Shown here in pieces: positions 10,130 through 20,130 of a DNA stretch of 64,000 bases. A model generated the notes under the pieces. That model ran no database searches, had not been told where the DNA came from, and saw only the letters and a list, made by a program, of their open reading frames with translations. The stretch is from Gaeumannomyces sp. JS-464 (lineage: Eukaryota; Ascomycota; Sordariomycetes; Magnaporthales; Magnaporthaceae), in contig NGZR01000001.1 in the NCBI GenBank assembly GCA_002197995.1, forward strand, positions 8,246,001 to 8,310,000, given 5' to 3'. The first letter of the stretch is position 1. Each line of letters begins with the position of its first letter. The translations under genes and the position numbers were made by a program.

Positions 10130-13100
10130 ACGCCGCTTTTACGTATGCCAATAGCTAACCGGATATAATAAGCGCATAGCAATAGGGCCCGGCGATTAAA
10201 GCTTCGCTTTAAACGCCGCCGTGCTTTAACCGCCGTTTAAACGAACGTTTAACGTAGCTAAAAAGCGGCGGCTATTTTGCTTTAACTATTTTAAAGCTAA
10301 AATATCGACGTAATGCTAATATAAAAGCCTTTTAACGCGTGGAAAAAAAAGCTTATAATTTACACTTACCCGTCGTACGAGTTATTTACCCCGGTAAATA
10401 ATTAGTATAATTATTAAACTAAACTTAAAGTAATAACCTACGTGCGGAAAAACCCGGGCTTCGGCCGGTAGCGACGGCCGGCAGGAAATACCCGGGATAT
10501 TTTTTGCTTACCGTAGCCGGGTGCACTTTTATTAAACGTATATAGGCTTTTAAAGGACCTTTCGAAACCTTTGTTAAATTTTTACTACGTTAGCGTTTAA
10601 CGGCAAAATGCATTATAGCTGGGGATTTTAACGCAAGGTTTTTAACGTGGGATCCGGTTAAAAGTAATAAAAATAAAGGCTAAAATATAACCCAATAGGC
10701 TAATATTTATAACCTTTTCTTATTTACCGATTTAAACTAACTTACGTATAACGATAAAAGCGTTTTAAATTTTACCTTTTTTAACGCCCTTTTAGCAATA
10801 GCGGAAATAAACCTTTCGCTAATAACCGATTCGGACCATCGCATAATACGGATCGAAATTCCTAACCGTAATAACTTCGTTCCGGATTACCGGCGTATTA
10901 CGCTACTAAACGATAAACTACCGTTTTTCGCAAACGCGGTAATAACGAGGGCCGGCAGTTTACCACCATTTACAAACCTAAGCATTGCGAACTACCTGGA
11001 TAAAACGGCCGAAGCATTAATAAACTTATTAAAAAATGCGTTAATAGCTTTCGGCCGGGGGTTTAAAGCTAAAAAAAGGCCAACTTTAGTGGAACGAAAA
11101 GTGCGCTAACGTTTAACGGGATTTTGCAAAAGCTATGGAAAACGGCGGGCTTTTTACGGCCGAAGCTCGTGTTTTAAAGCAACGGTTCGAACGGCTAAAA
11201 AACAGCATTAAGCTAACGTGCTAAAAAAAATGGATTTTTTTAAAAGCGTTATACCGTGCTATAAAATGGCATAAACTTACACCCGTTATACGGCTTCCCC
11301 GTTAAATATCGACAAGGAGGTATATAATACCCTTAAAAGATAAAGCGGAAGCATTAAGCCGCAAAATTTTCCGTAGGTTTACAGCGGAAAACGATTTACA
11401 AAAAAACCCGTTATAGCAAAAAGCTACCTAAAAAACCGCACAACTCCCGTAAAACCCCCACGTTTTTTAGAAAAATGCTAAAAATGCACCGTTAGCACGG
11501 CAAACACGGCCCCGAGCGTTAACTCCTTAACGGTTAAGCTACTTACAACGGCGTGGCCGGCAATAGGGGAATACGTTAAAGTTTTTTTTCGAAGCCTGCT
11601 TTAAAACCGGGCATTACCCGGCCTTTTTCCGCATAACGGAAATGGTTATGCTAAAAAAGCCGAATAAAACGGATATAACAAACCTAAAATCTTACCGCTT
11701 AATAGTTTTGCTCCCGTGCTTAAGGAAAAGGCTAAAACGGCTGGTGGTTTCGCGGATAGCGTCCCTCGCATTACAATACGGGCTTATAACCCCGTAATAC
11801 GCCAGGGCTACCCCGAAAAAGGCCGCCATCGATTTAACGGCATGCGTAGCTTACGAAGTAAAACGGGCTTTCCAAAAGCATAAAACGGCCGCTTTCGTTA
11901 CCATGGATGTATAAAAGGCCTTCGACGCCGTACTTCGCCGGAAGCTTTTTCGGAAGCTTTTAAACTAAGGCTGGGATTTAACGTTAGTACGATAAGTATT
12001 ATTTTTCGCAAAAAAATAGGGTGGTTAAAATGCGTTTGGAAAACGCCACGGCACCCCCTTTTTCCCCGAACTGCGGGCTATTTTAAAGGTTACTAGCGTT
12101 ACCGGTCTTGTTATACTTTATATGGCGGAAATTTTACCCAAAGCAAAAGCGGTTAAGTAAATACGCGGACGATATAAGCATTTGCGTAACGGGTAGCACT
12201 TCGGAAAAGTGCTTTTGTAAAGCAAAAGTAACGGTAACGGAAATCCTCCGCTGGGAAAAAGCTAATAAAATGGCTTTCGACCCGGGGAAGTGCGAATTTA
12301 TGCACTTTTTTAAGCGGAAAAACCCCACAACCCCGGCGGTTATAACGAAAGCCTTACGATATAACAAGCTATAAAAAGCCTTACGGTAGTTAGGGTTTTT
12401 TTCGACCAAAGGCTTAATTTTAAAGCTTACGTGGATAATAGGGCTGTAAAAGCCCAAAGCATTGCTAACCATTTCCGGAGGCTTACGAATTCGATAAAAG
12501 GGATACCGGCACATTCGGTTTACAAAGCCGTTATAACGGTTATAATCCCTACGGCTTTATACGGGGCCGAGGTATGGTATAAAGGTAAAATTAAACCACA
12601 CCCGTACAAGCCGGCATAATAGCAAATCATTCGCTAAAGCTATTTAATCGATCGGGTTAATAAAGCTTTAACCGCGTTTTTTAAAACAGTGGTCCTAGCT
12701 TGGAAAACCACACCGATAAACGCATTACATTACAAATCCGGCATTTTAAACGCTTAAAACGCTTTTGGAACAAGCCCGCTTCCGTTTTGCGGCCCGCATA
12801 AATACGGTTCCGGAAAATCACCTTTTGGCCGCAGCGGCCAAACCGGCTTTTAACGCCCGAGGGCCTAAGGCAAGCTTACCCGGCAAGCTTGCAACCTTTT
12901 TGCAAAAAACGGCCGGATTTTTTCCAGCTTGCACCCGCCCGGCTTACCTTTTTTATAAATATACAAAGCTTACGGTAGCCATATAAAAAAAGCAAGCAGC
13001 TGTTAAAGCATTTATAGCGTAGCTTCGTACCTTTCCACTTACCGACGTTATAATATATAACGACGGGTTTAAAGCAAAAAACGGGGCAGTTGGATACGGC

Positions 13101-13896
13101 TGGGTAATATACCAAACCGGTTAACGCAAACTTTCCGGGCACGGCCGGTTGGCGCACCCGGCGGAAATATTCGACGGCGAGGCGGAAAGGGCCCGGATGG
13201 GCTTTCGTAAAGCCGTTTAAAGCTTCCGCAATTGTACTTTCCACTTGTGCCTTAATAACACCTCGGCGGTTAACAGCTGTTTAAGCACGGCTTTTGATAG
13301 TTTACAAAAGGCTTTTAAAAAAAATCCATTGCGTTATAAATAAACACCAAGTATTCGTACGCTGGTCCCCGGGCCATATGGGAATCCCCGGAAACGAAAA
13401 GGCAAACGCCGAAGCAAAGTTGAAATCGGCTTTGCTAATACCCCAACATTTTAAACCAACGGTGGCCGGAATAAAAGCTTTAGCCCGGAAAACAGCCCGA
13501 GACGCTCGGAACGCATGGTTTATAAACAACTTTCCGGATCGGTATAAAGCTATAAGCCTTTCGCCGGTACTATAACACACGCCCGAAACGCTGCAATTGC
13601 ACCGGAGGGTATTGCAACGGCTAATAGCCGCACGCACCGGCCACGGGGATTTCGACTGGTATTACCGAAAGTTCTAATACGAAAACGATAACCCGTGCCG
13701 CTGCGGAAAAAACAAATCCCTTTTCCACTTTGTGTTTTGCAAGTTGGTTAAAACGGCAGAAAATAAATGGCTTATAGCGGACCCCTTTCCGGCTTTCGAC
13801 AAGCCCGGATATTGGAAACGGCTCTTTTAAAAGCCTTCCCTTTTTGCTTCGTTCGTCGAAGCAACCAACTATTATACTATCGCTAAACGATAATAA
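10130..13896 (+). pseudogene. LINE copy B ORF2 remnant (EN-RT-RNase H)
   Basis: The endonuclease/exonuclease/phosphatase fold is recognisable from AGDFNARFLTWD (about 10618-10655) and SDHRIIRI (about 10835). RT blocks follow, ending in YADD (12162-12173) and LYGAEVW (about 12558-12580). RNase H has a degenerate D (YNDGF, about 13055), an E (DGEAER, about 13175) and WSPGHMGIPGNEKA (13363-13407), where the last Asp is Asn. The C-terminus has TGHGDFDWYYRKF and a CRCGKNK...H...C finger (about 13635-13740). The frame is broken by TAA/TAG codons. Neighbours and copy A confirm a LINE; ORF limits are estimated. Confidence 0.8.
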
Positions 13897-14328
13897 CAGG
13901 GCCTAAAAAGCCCGCATATATCCTTTTCCTTATTCTCCTACACCTTTTACCTTTTTCCTTTGTACCACCAGGATTTATAGTAGGCTCGTTAGTTTTTCGC
14001 ACTTCCGGCCGGGCTTTGGGGGTCCCGAAAACCTTCCACCCTAAACCCCGGCCTTACCCCTTTTACCGGCATACTCGCCGGCCGAACGCACTACTACCAC
14101 CCGCAGCGCTTTACAACGCCTTGGCGTATATATATACGCCTTACCGCCGATCGCCCGCTTACTAATAAGGAGCGCCGGAACGCGGCCCGATTTCCATATG
14201 CTTTCGAGTTTAATCCTGCTAGCCGCCGGATAGCAATATGTAGCTTAATATTTAGCTTAAATAGCGTTAACACGTTATATGCTTTTTAAAAGGCAGGGAC
14301 TGGTAAATCCCGACTTACTAACGTTAAA

Positions 14329-14363
14329 TATACTTTTTTTCTCTTTCTTTCTTTTTTTCTCTT
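14329..14363 (+). repeat. Pyrimidine tract at LINE copy B 3' end
   Basis: A run made almost only of C and T separates the LINE 3' end from inverted repeat X. It may be a degenerate tail or part of the target. Confidence 0.5.
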
Positions 14364-14918
14364 TTCGGGGATTGCTTTTAATAAAAGGGAAACGATGCCG
14401 GCGTCGATAAAGCGGGCGAGGGTTGTGCAAATTAAAACCGTTTACCGTTATTTACGGTTATAACTCGCAATAATTTCCTCCGCGGCCGCCGCAGCCGACC
14501 CGAAAGGTGGGCGCGTAGGCCGAGGGTGGGAAAGGAGGGGAAAGGAAAGGAAAGGGGCATTTATGCCGGTGTTGCCGTCGTGGGTGCCTTTTTGGCCTTA
14601 AACGGGCCTTATTGGGTGTTGCGAATTCCGCAACGGGAACGGCGTAATCGGGTGTGCTAACGCGCGGGGGGGCCCGGGTGGCAGCGACGCGTTTTTTCGG
14701 GCCGTTAAGCCGATAAGAAGGGCGCGCGTTACCTTATTGGCCGAAGGGGGGGCTGTTAGCAACGGCATGTTACCGTCGTTAGCGCCGTTAGCGGGCGTGG
14801 TTATTAGTGTTAAGTCGTTAATTGGCGGGTGTTAAGGATTTATATGCAATTTGGCAGTGTGCACTAACAGCGTAATGCCAAAAATTGGGGAATTCGAGGA
14901 AAGTGGTGTGTATTACCG
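14364..14918 (-). repeat. Repeat X, copy 2 (inverted)
   Basis: This is the reverse complement of 8094-8648. Its first base corresponds to the last base of copy 1, so LINE copy B is flanked on both sides by the same end of X in opposite orientations. It keeps more CpA/TpG than copy 1, so it is less RIP-mutated. Confidence 0.7.
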
Positions 14919-15528
14919 TTTACGACCCTTTTGTAAGCAAGAGGTTTTCCAGCCGGAAGCCGCCGTGTGCTAAACCGAGTGGTAAGCGACGGTCGGCGAA
15001 TTACCCTAATGGATAGCATAAATTGGTCGGTGGTTACGGCGTGCTTACTAACTTAAGCGGAGTAGCGTTCGCGGGATAAGGTTCGTAAGCTGGTTAGCAG
15101 TTCTTAGGTTATTTGGTTAAGCTAATTGGCCCGGTTTTAAGTGCTTAGCCGCGCGTTTTTAAGCACGGGAGCGTAAACGCGGGCCTTTTTAACGGTGCCC
15201 TTTAAAAAGCGTCGGATAAGCCATTTTTAAACAGATATCCAAAGATACGTACCGCACGAGGCCGGCGTATGAAGTTTGCACGAGTTAAAAGGGCTACTAC
15301 GAATATAATTAAAAAGTAGTGGCAATGCTTACAAATCCCAAAAGTGGCTGGGATTAAACCGGATAATACGTATAACGTTAACAAAGGCGGCTTTTAGGAG
15401 GGTAAAACGGGCAACGGGCTTGTTTTAAAAGCCAGGGGGACCCGGCCATTGCAGCGCAAAAAGCCTAAAAGCCGGGCTTGGACGTCATTTATAAAATGCA
15501 TTTCGGGGACGGGGGTAGGACTACACCC

Positions 15529-15951
15529 TTAATTATTTTTAAAAGGCAAAGCTTTTAACAGCAGTGGTTTCCGCTTAAAATGAAAGGTTTTAAGTATTAG
15601 GAATTTACTTACAGCTTTAACTATAATTGCGGCGGCTCCCCGCAAAACTGGGTCCTGCTTAGCGATAAACCTTAGGATTGGGATGTTATTAACGCGGAAA
15701 GCCAGGCATTTGGGTTTTAGCGCCGTAAAGGTAGCGGTTTGATTTAAGTTAGGGTCCCGTTCGGCGATAGCCCTCGAAGTGCTGTTTGGTATATAGGCGT
15801 GGTCGATTGAAATGTCGTTAACGCGAAACTTAGTTTCGGTTTTTAGCGCTTTTAACGGCTGCTTAAGGTGTCGGTTAAAAAAGATGGCAGTTACCAGGAT
15901 GATAATGGCCGTCGCGAAAACCGCTATAAACAACTCCGCCGGTGTTGTCAT
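15529..15951 (-). CDS. Hypothetical 140-residue protein with N-terminal membrane segment
   Basis: An intact ATG-to-TAA frame begins MTTPAELF, followed by a hydrophobic segment (residues about 5-25, AELFIAVFATAIIILVTAIF) like a signal anchor. The remainder contains two similar ~40-residue units, each starting RVN(D/N)I and containing an (E/K)(R/Q)DP(N/V)L block (residues about 43-84 and 86-127), so the protein may be a tandem-repeat product. No family recognised. It is one of the few uninterrupted frames outside the elements, but the region may have lost exons or been shortened. It could be a decayed gene fragment open by chance. Function unknown. Confidence 0.3.
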   Translation of the reverse strand: MTTPAELFIAVFATAIIILVTAIFFNRHLKQPLKALKTETKFRVNDISIDHAYIPNSTSRAIAERDPNLNQTATFTALKPKCLAFRVNNIPILRFIAKQDPVLRGAAAIIVKAVSKFLILKTFHFKRKPLLLKALPFKNN

Positions 15952-16260
15952 TTTGCTTTAGGTACTGGACGATATGGTAATGCGGGAAGCAAAAAGTAAG
16001 GCCTCGAGTGTGGTTCCAACGTAAGGCGCAAAAGAAAGGCTATCCAGGTTAGCTCGTTCTGGTAAGGTGTAATTGCCTGCATTTGCCTAATACGGCTTGC
16101 CACGTGATATAACGATAGGCCGACCGAATCCCAGCCTTACCGCTAAATAAGCGCGTGATTCCGATTATGCTTAGTTTCGCTCCTCACCTTTACCGACGAT
16201 GGCCCCGACGATGGCCTTAACGATGGCTTTTAACACCGCCCTTCGCGTTAGCGCATTAGC

Positions 16261-16440
16261 TAACGCAGGAGCTAAACGAGCCGGCCCGGCACTTGCCGGG
16301 ATACCCCGCGTTCCTTTCGAGGACCGAAGCAAGGTGTAGGATTTGCTTGCCAGAGAATTCTGCTTGGACGATCTGGACCGGGTCGCCGATAAGCTTTAGT
16401 GGATTTACTACTAACCACGTTTAAAATTTTCCAAAAACAC
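16261..16440 (+). pseudogene. Decayed coding fragment, host-like
   Basis: A frame reading AGIPRVPFEDRSKV(stop)DLL, then AREFCLDDLDRVADKL(stop)W, looks strongly protein-like. Its three stops (TAG 16337, TAG 16397, TAA about 16412) are compatible with CAG/TGG/CAA origins. The acidic LDDLDRVADKL block recalls fungal membrane-associated hypothetical proteins, but the alignable stretch is too short to name a family. It may be a remnant of a host gene caught in the RIP-affected compartment. Confidence 0.3.
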
Positions 16441-16750
16441 GGTGCTAGGATCGTACCTTTTTGCGGGCCGCAGCGTGTAAAAATACCTGATTCCTTAACA
16501 ATTTGTTAGTGCAAAAGCTGTTTTTGCAGCTAAAAATCCCTGTACACTAGCATTGCAAAGTACATTACTGTTAGGAATTTTTAATTTTTAATTGGGTGCA
16601 CGCGTTAGCGTTGCAAGCCGCAAATAGCAAATAAGAAAATTTTATGCAAAGGGTTACTATATTAAAATTTCTTTGCATTTAAATTTAAATTTTTTTACAT
16701 TTTGCATTTCCTATTAACTTTTACACTTTACTTTATTTGCTTTATTTAAT

Positions 16751-17718
16751 ATGCCTGCACGTAAGCGTAACGCCCGCAGTTTTGCAGGGTATTATTGCTT
16801 AAACTGTCGAAAAACGAAACCTATAGCCGATTTTCCTGCCAACTTTCGAAACGTGCCTTTAATACTTGCATTTTATGTCGAAGGTTAAAGCGCGCCCGTA
16901 ACCGCAACCGTAAAAGCGTTACCCCGCTACCAGTTGCACCCCGTTTACGCTTTTATCGTCACTTTTTGCTTATCGTCCTGGTCCGCAAAGTTCGCTTACG
17001 GACCCCCACCGCCCGCAAAGCTATTTGCGGCTCCCGTAGCGCCATTTGCGCCCCGCCGCTAAAGGTAACGGTAACGCTAATCCTCCACTTTTTACACGCT
17101 TTTTGCGCAAATACCAGCCGACGGTATTTGGCGTGTTAAAGCCGACTTTTAGGTTTTATAAACGTGGAGTGCGAATATTGCGGTGCATTGTATTAGTTAA
17201 ATGGAAAGCTATTAATAAGTTTTTTTATTTATTTTTTTAATTTGCACGTTTATTTACATTTACCTTTTTTTTTAACTTCGTTTATTACCAAACCGCAGTT
17301 TGGAAAGTGCTATTTACAAAACCGCATTTATTTTACCTTTTACTTACGTTTCTTTTTACTTATTTACAATCTTTTTACGTCCCGTATTTCGCGTAGGTTT
17401 AATTTTGGTTTGCATTTGCTATTATAATGTAACCTTTACATTTACGTTTATTAAATGCAATATTATTTGCCGAAGTGTTATACGGGTGGCTTTATAAATT
17501 TTTACATCCAAAGCACGTTATACCATTTATTTAAAAGTGTTAATGCAAATGTAAACTAGCCGAAATACGTTAATATTTATTTTTTAAATCCGTAAGCTGC
17601 TTTATACTAACGTTTATTAAAATACCCTAGTAGTAATCGCGTTTTTTTTACTAAATTTACTATTTTTTTATATAATTACAATCCTTTTATTTCTTTATAC
17701 CGTATTACACGAAAGCGG
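16751..17718 (+). mobile_element. Helitron, 5' part (N-terminal region of RepHel)
   Basis: A frame starting ATG at 16751 gives a Cys-pair domain (YYCLNCRKTKPIADFP...) and, after a one-base shift, a second pair (CILCRRLKR). Later comes CEYCGALY(stop)LNGK (17167-17200), matching the C..C.ALHWL block at the start of fungal Helitron Rep-helicase proteins. A decayed FGKCYLQNRI block follows, then text matching the family's N-terminal region up to 17718. There it is cut by the G1 LTR and resumes, in order, at 30865. Stops at Gln/Trp positions and frameshifts make it inactive. Helitrons move as rolling-circle elements using a HUH nuclease fused to a helicase. Confidence 0.7.
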
Positions 17719-17723
17719 ATATT
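17719..17723 (+). repeat. Target-site duplication of G1 copy 1 (left, ATATT)
   Basis: ATATT immediately before the LTR start is matched by ATATT at 30860-30864 immediately after the LTR end. Confidence 0.8.
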
Positions 17724-17939
17724 TGTAAAAGTTTTACAACGTAATGCACGCTTATAAAAACCTTGGTAAATTAACAAACTACGAGGGTTAAAAAGTGAAA
17801 AGGGCTATTCCGCAAATCCAAAAGCGGATCCGGCTATATATTAGTAGCGTGGCTGGTGCGTTAGTATAGCGCGCTTTGGTAAGCCACCAGCTACGGGCCG
17901 AAGCCTGTAATTGCACTAATAAAAACCGACCTTTTAACA
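17724..17939 (-). repeat. G1 copy 1 LTR (3' LTR of the minus element)
   Basis: 216 bp, plus-strand ends TGTAAAAG...CTTTTAACA forming short inverted termini. It matches 30644-30859, 35023-35238 and 57982-58197, all exactly 216 bp. Confidence 0.85.
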
Positions 17940-19450
17940 ACTCGGCCTTTACCCGCCCCGCAAAGGTAAAGCCGCACTTACCGCGTTAACCGCCTTTCCA
18001 ATTGGGCTAACGCTTTTACCGATTTTGCCCACGGCGTTATCCGCACCTCGGCCCGCGATTTAATTCCCTATTTCCTTCCTTTAACACTACCACTTGCAAC
18101 CGACGCGGTACTTAACGCCCTCGCTTCCGCCCGCTACTTTGCTTTTGCTAACCTTTTTTAGCTTGTTTAATTGCCTGCCCTGTTTATACCTGTCGTGCAC
18201 CAGTAGTAAAATTTCTTTTCCTCCGCGCGCGTAACCGCAATCGCTCGCGCGGCCGCTTGCCCGCTTTTATCGCTTTTAATTAATTTCCACTTTTTAATTG
18301 TTTTCGTTTTACGACCTACTTTTATTCGCTTTTTTTGCCGTTATGGTAAACTTTTTACTTTTATTTTCCTCGTAAATCTTATTTAATTTGTCGTTTATTC
18401 CCGCATTTAAAATTCCGATTTAAACTCGTCGTTTTTCGCGTCGAAAAACGAGCAGCTCGTTGCTTTTACCGTCGCTTTTTTTTTACGCGGCGTTAAGCGC
18501 GCCGATTGTTATTTCCGCTGCATTTCGCGAAATTAGCTTTAATTATTCGCAATTTAGTTTTAAACGTACCGCGTATTACGAATACAACCTTATTAACGGC
18601 AAATATATCGCCGTTTTTTTCGTCGTTATTTAATTATATACCGATTAAAGTTCGCGTCGTTTAGCAAAAATGCTAAAAAAGCTTTTAAGCTTTTTAAAAC
18701 TATTTATATTACTTAGCGTAATATAAAGCGTTTAAAAACCGCTCGTAAAATAATACCGTAAATTTCCTAAGGGTAATTTTCCGCCGTTATAAATGCGTTT
18801 ATTAACTTTTTTTAATAGCGTTATAACTTACTTATTATTAAACCATTTTATTTTTAACGCCGCGTACAAATAACGCATCGCCGTTTTTAAACGCGCGGTT
18901 TACGTTGTTAAATTTAAAAGCGACCGGTTCGGTTTGCCGCCCGTTATTTTATCGTTTAAACGGTCCCGCGTTAATAATAATATTACGAATTTAACTTTAC
19001 GCTCTCTTTTTTTAAACGCTCGCGTACGACGCGATTCGAGCTTAGCTTTAAATTTCGGCTTTTTTTTATGCCCGTTTAGTTTTTAACCACGCTTTCGTTT
19101 ACTATTATTATATTCGTTATAAATCGCTTGCAAAGCGGGTTTCGCGGTTTGCTTTTTTTCGGGTCGGGTATCGGCTCGCCCGCTCGCTTTAATGCGGGGT
19201 TTAATTTTACTATCGATATTAATACCCGTTTTTGCCCTAAATTTTTCGGTTTTAACCGTACCGTTACAACGCTTTCGCGCGTTAATAAAAACGTTATTAT
19301 ATTTTTAATCGTTAACGATTCGAATTTTAGCGATTTATTTAACGCGAGCGATAAAAAAGGTAATAACGATAAACGGTGCGAAAAACGAAAAAAGTAATAA
19401 CGATAATAATACGAAAAATAAAAAGGGGATAAAAAGGATAAAAAAATAAA
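17940..19450 (-). pseudogene. G1 copy 1 ORF downstream of pol (basic protein)
   Basis: Minus-strand frames between the chromodomain and the 3' LTR read as long protein-like stretches broken only by Gln/Trp-type stops. They include ITIGALN-like segments, FFDAKNDEFKSEF, KKWKLIKSDK, AIAVTRAEEKKFYYW and VKALAQLERRLTR. The product would be Lys/Arg-rich. The same sequence occurs in copy 2 (35239-36303). The region 19128-19397 also reads well on the minus strand (RLKPKNLGQKRVLISIVKLN). I do not recognise the family; many fungal Gypsy elements lack such an ORF. It might be an extra nucleic-acid-binding protein or an extended 3' region. Frame starts are not defined. Confidence 0.45.
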
Positions 19451-19639
19451 AATAAAAATAAATAAAAAGGATTTAAACTAGTGGTTTAACCCGTTTTTAA
19501 AGCGCGGAATTAATTTCGAAATTTGCGGTTTTTTTATCGGCGGGAGTTATATTAATCGATATATATAGCATTAGCGTTACGAAATTTTCCTTTTTTTTTT
19601 ACCTTTTTTTCAGCTTATTACGCTTTCGTTTTTACCGTT

Positions 19640-20130
19640 TGCATTTTAAAATCGCTATCGTTTGTTATAACATCCTCGTATTTTTCCTTATAGCGGTTTA
19701 ACGTTTCGTTTTTTACGAAAAGTTTAAAAAGGGTTTAAATAAGTATTATATACCTTTTTTACCAAATATAAACTTTTTTAACTTTATTTCGCTTTTTATT
19801 TATAATGCGAGCTTTATTAATACGGTTTACTAACCATTCCCGCTTTTCGTTAATTAGCACGGCCGGTAATTAAAAGTCGGCTACTGCTTATTTAAAAACG
19901 GGATTTTCGCTCGCTCGGCGTATTTTATTTATATTAAAGCGGTAATACGTTTTAATAAATAAGCTTTCCATTTTTACCACGTTAAATCCTACCATTTTAA
20001 TTATCGTAATTTTAACGCGTAATTAGTTAAGTTTTTTTTTAAGCGAAAAAAAGGAAAATTGCTTAAATCGAATTACATTTTATCTTTTAGCTTATATTAT
20101 TTCTCCGGCCGCTTTTTTTAATTCGCAAAC
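19640..20130 (-). pseudogene. G1 copy 1 integrase C-terminus and chromodomain
   Basis: The minus strand reads the usual end of a chromoviral integrase: VVKMESLFIKTYYRFNINKI (equivalent to the HPxFHVxxLR block), RRASENPVFK, then EWLVNRINKARIINKKRNKV...YI(stop)KRY, corresponding to the E(W/Y)xVExILxxR...KWxGY chromodomain core, and finally ETLNRYKEKYEDVITND. Aromatic-cage tryptophans are replaced by stops or other residues through RIP-type change. It is separated from the integrase core by the LINE2 insertion. Copy 2 of G1 lacks this part entirely. Confidence 0.7.

Larger units (their letters stand above)
8649..14328 (+). mobile_element. Tad-type LINE, copy B, RIP-inactivated
   Basis: This is a plus-strand copy of the same LINE as 2416-8093. 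It is somewhat less mutated in ORF1, where several knuckle cysteines and histidines survive. The 3' end (CCCGACTTACTAACGTTAAA) matches the end of copy A. It is followed by a pyrimidine tract (14331-14363), then inverted repeat X. The two copies form a ~12-kb palindrome-like pair around repeat X. Aligning them shows which indels belong to which copy. Confidence 0.85.
14919..16750. other. Relict low-copy sequence between LINE cluster and Helitron
   Basis: No second copy is found in the window. TpG and CpA are more frequent than in the transposons. It contains the 140-codon frame 15529-15951 (minus) and a stop-interrupted protein-like frame near 16261-16440 (plus). From about 16500 it becomes AT-rich toward the Helitron start. 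The exact Helitron 5' end was not found. Confidence 0.4.
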
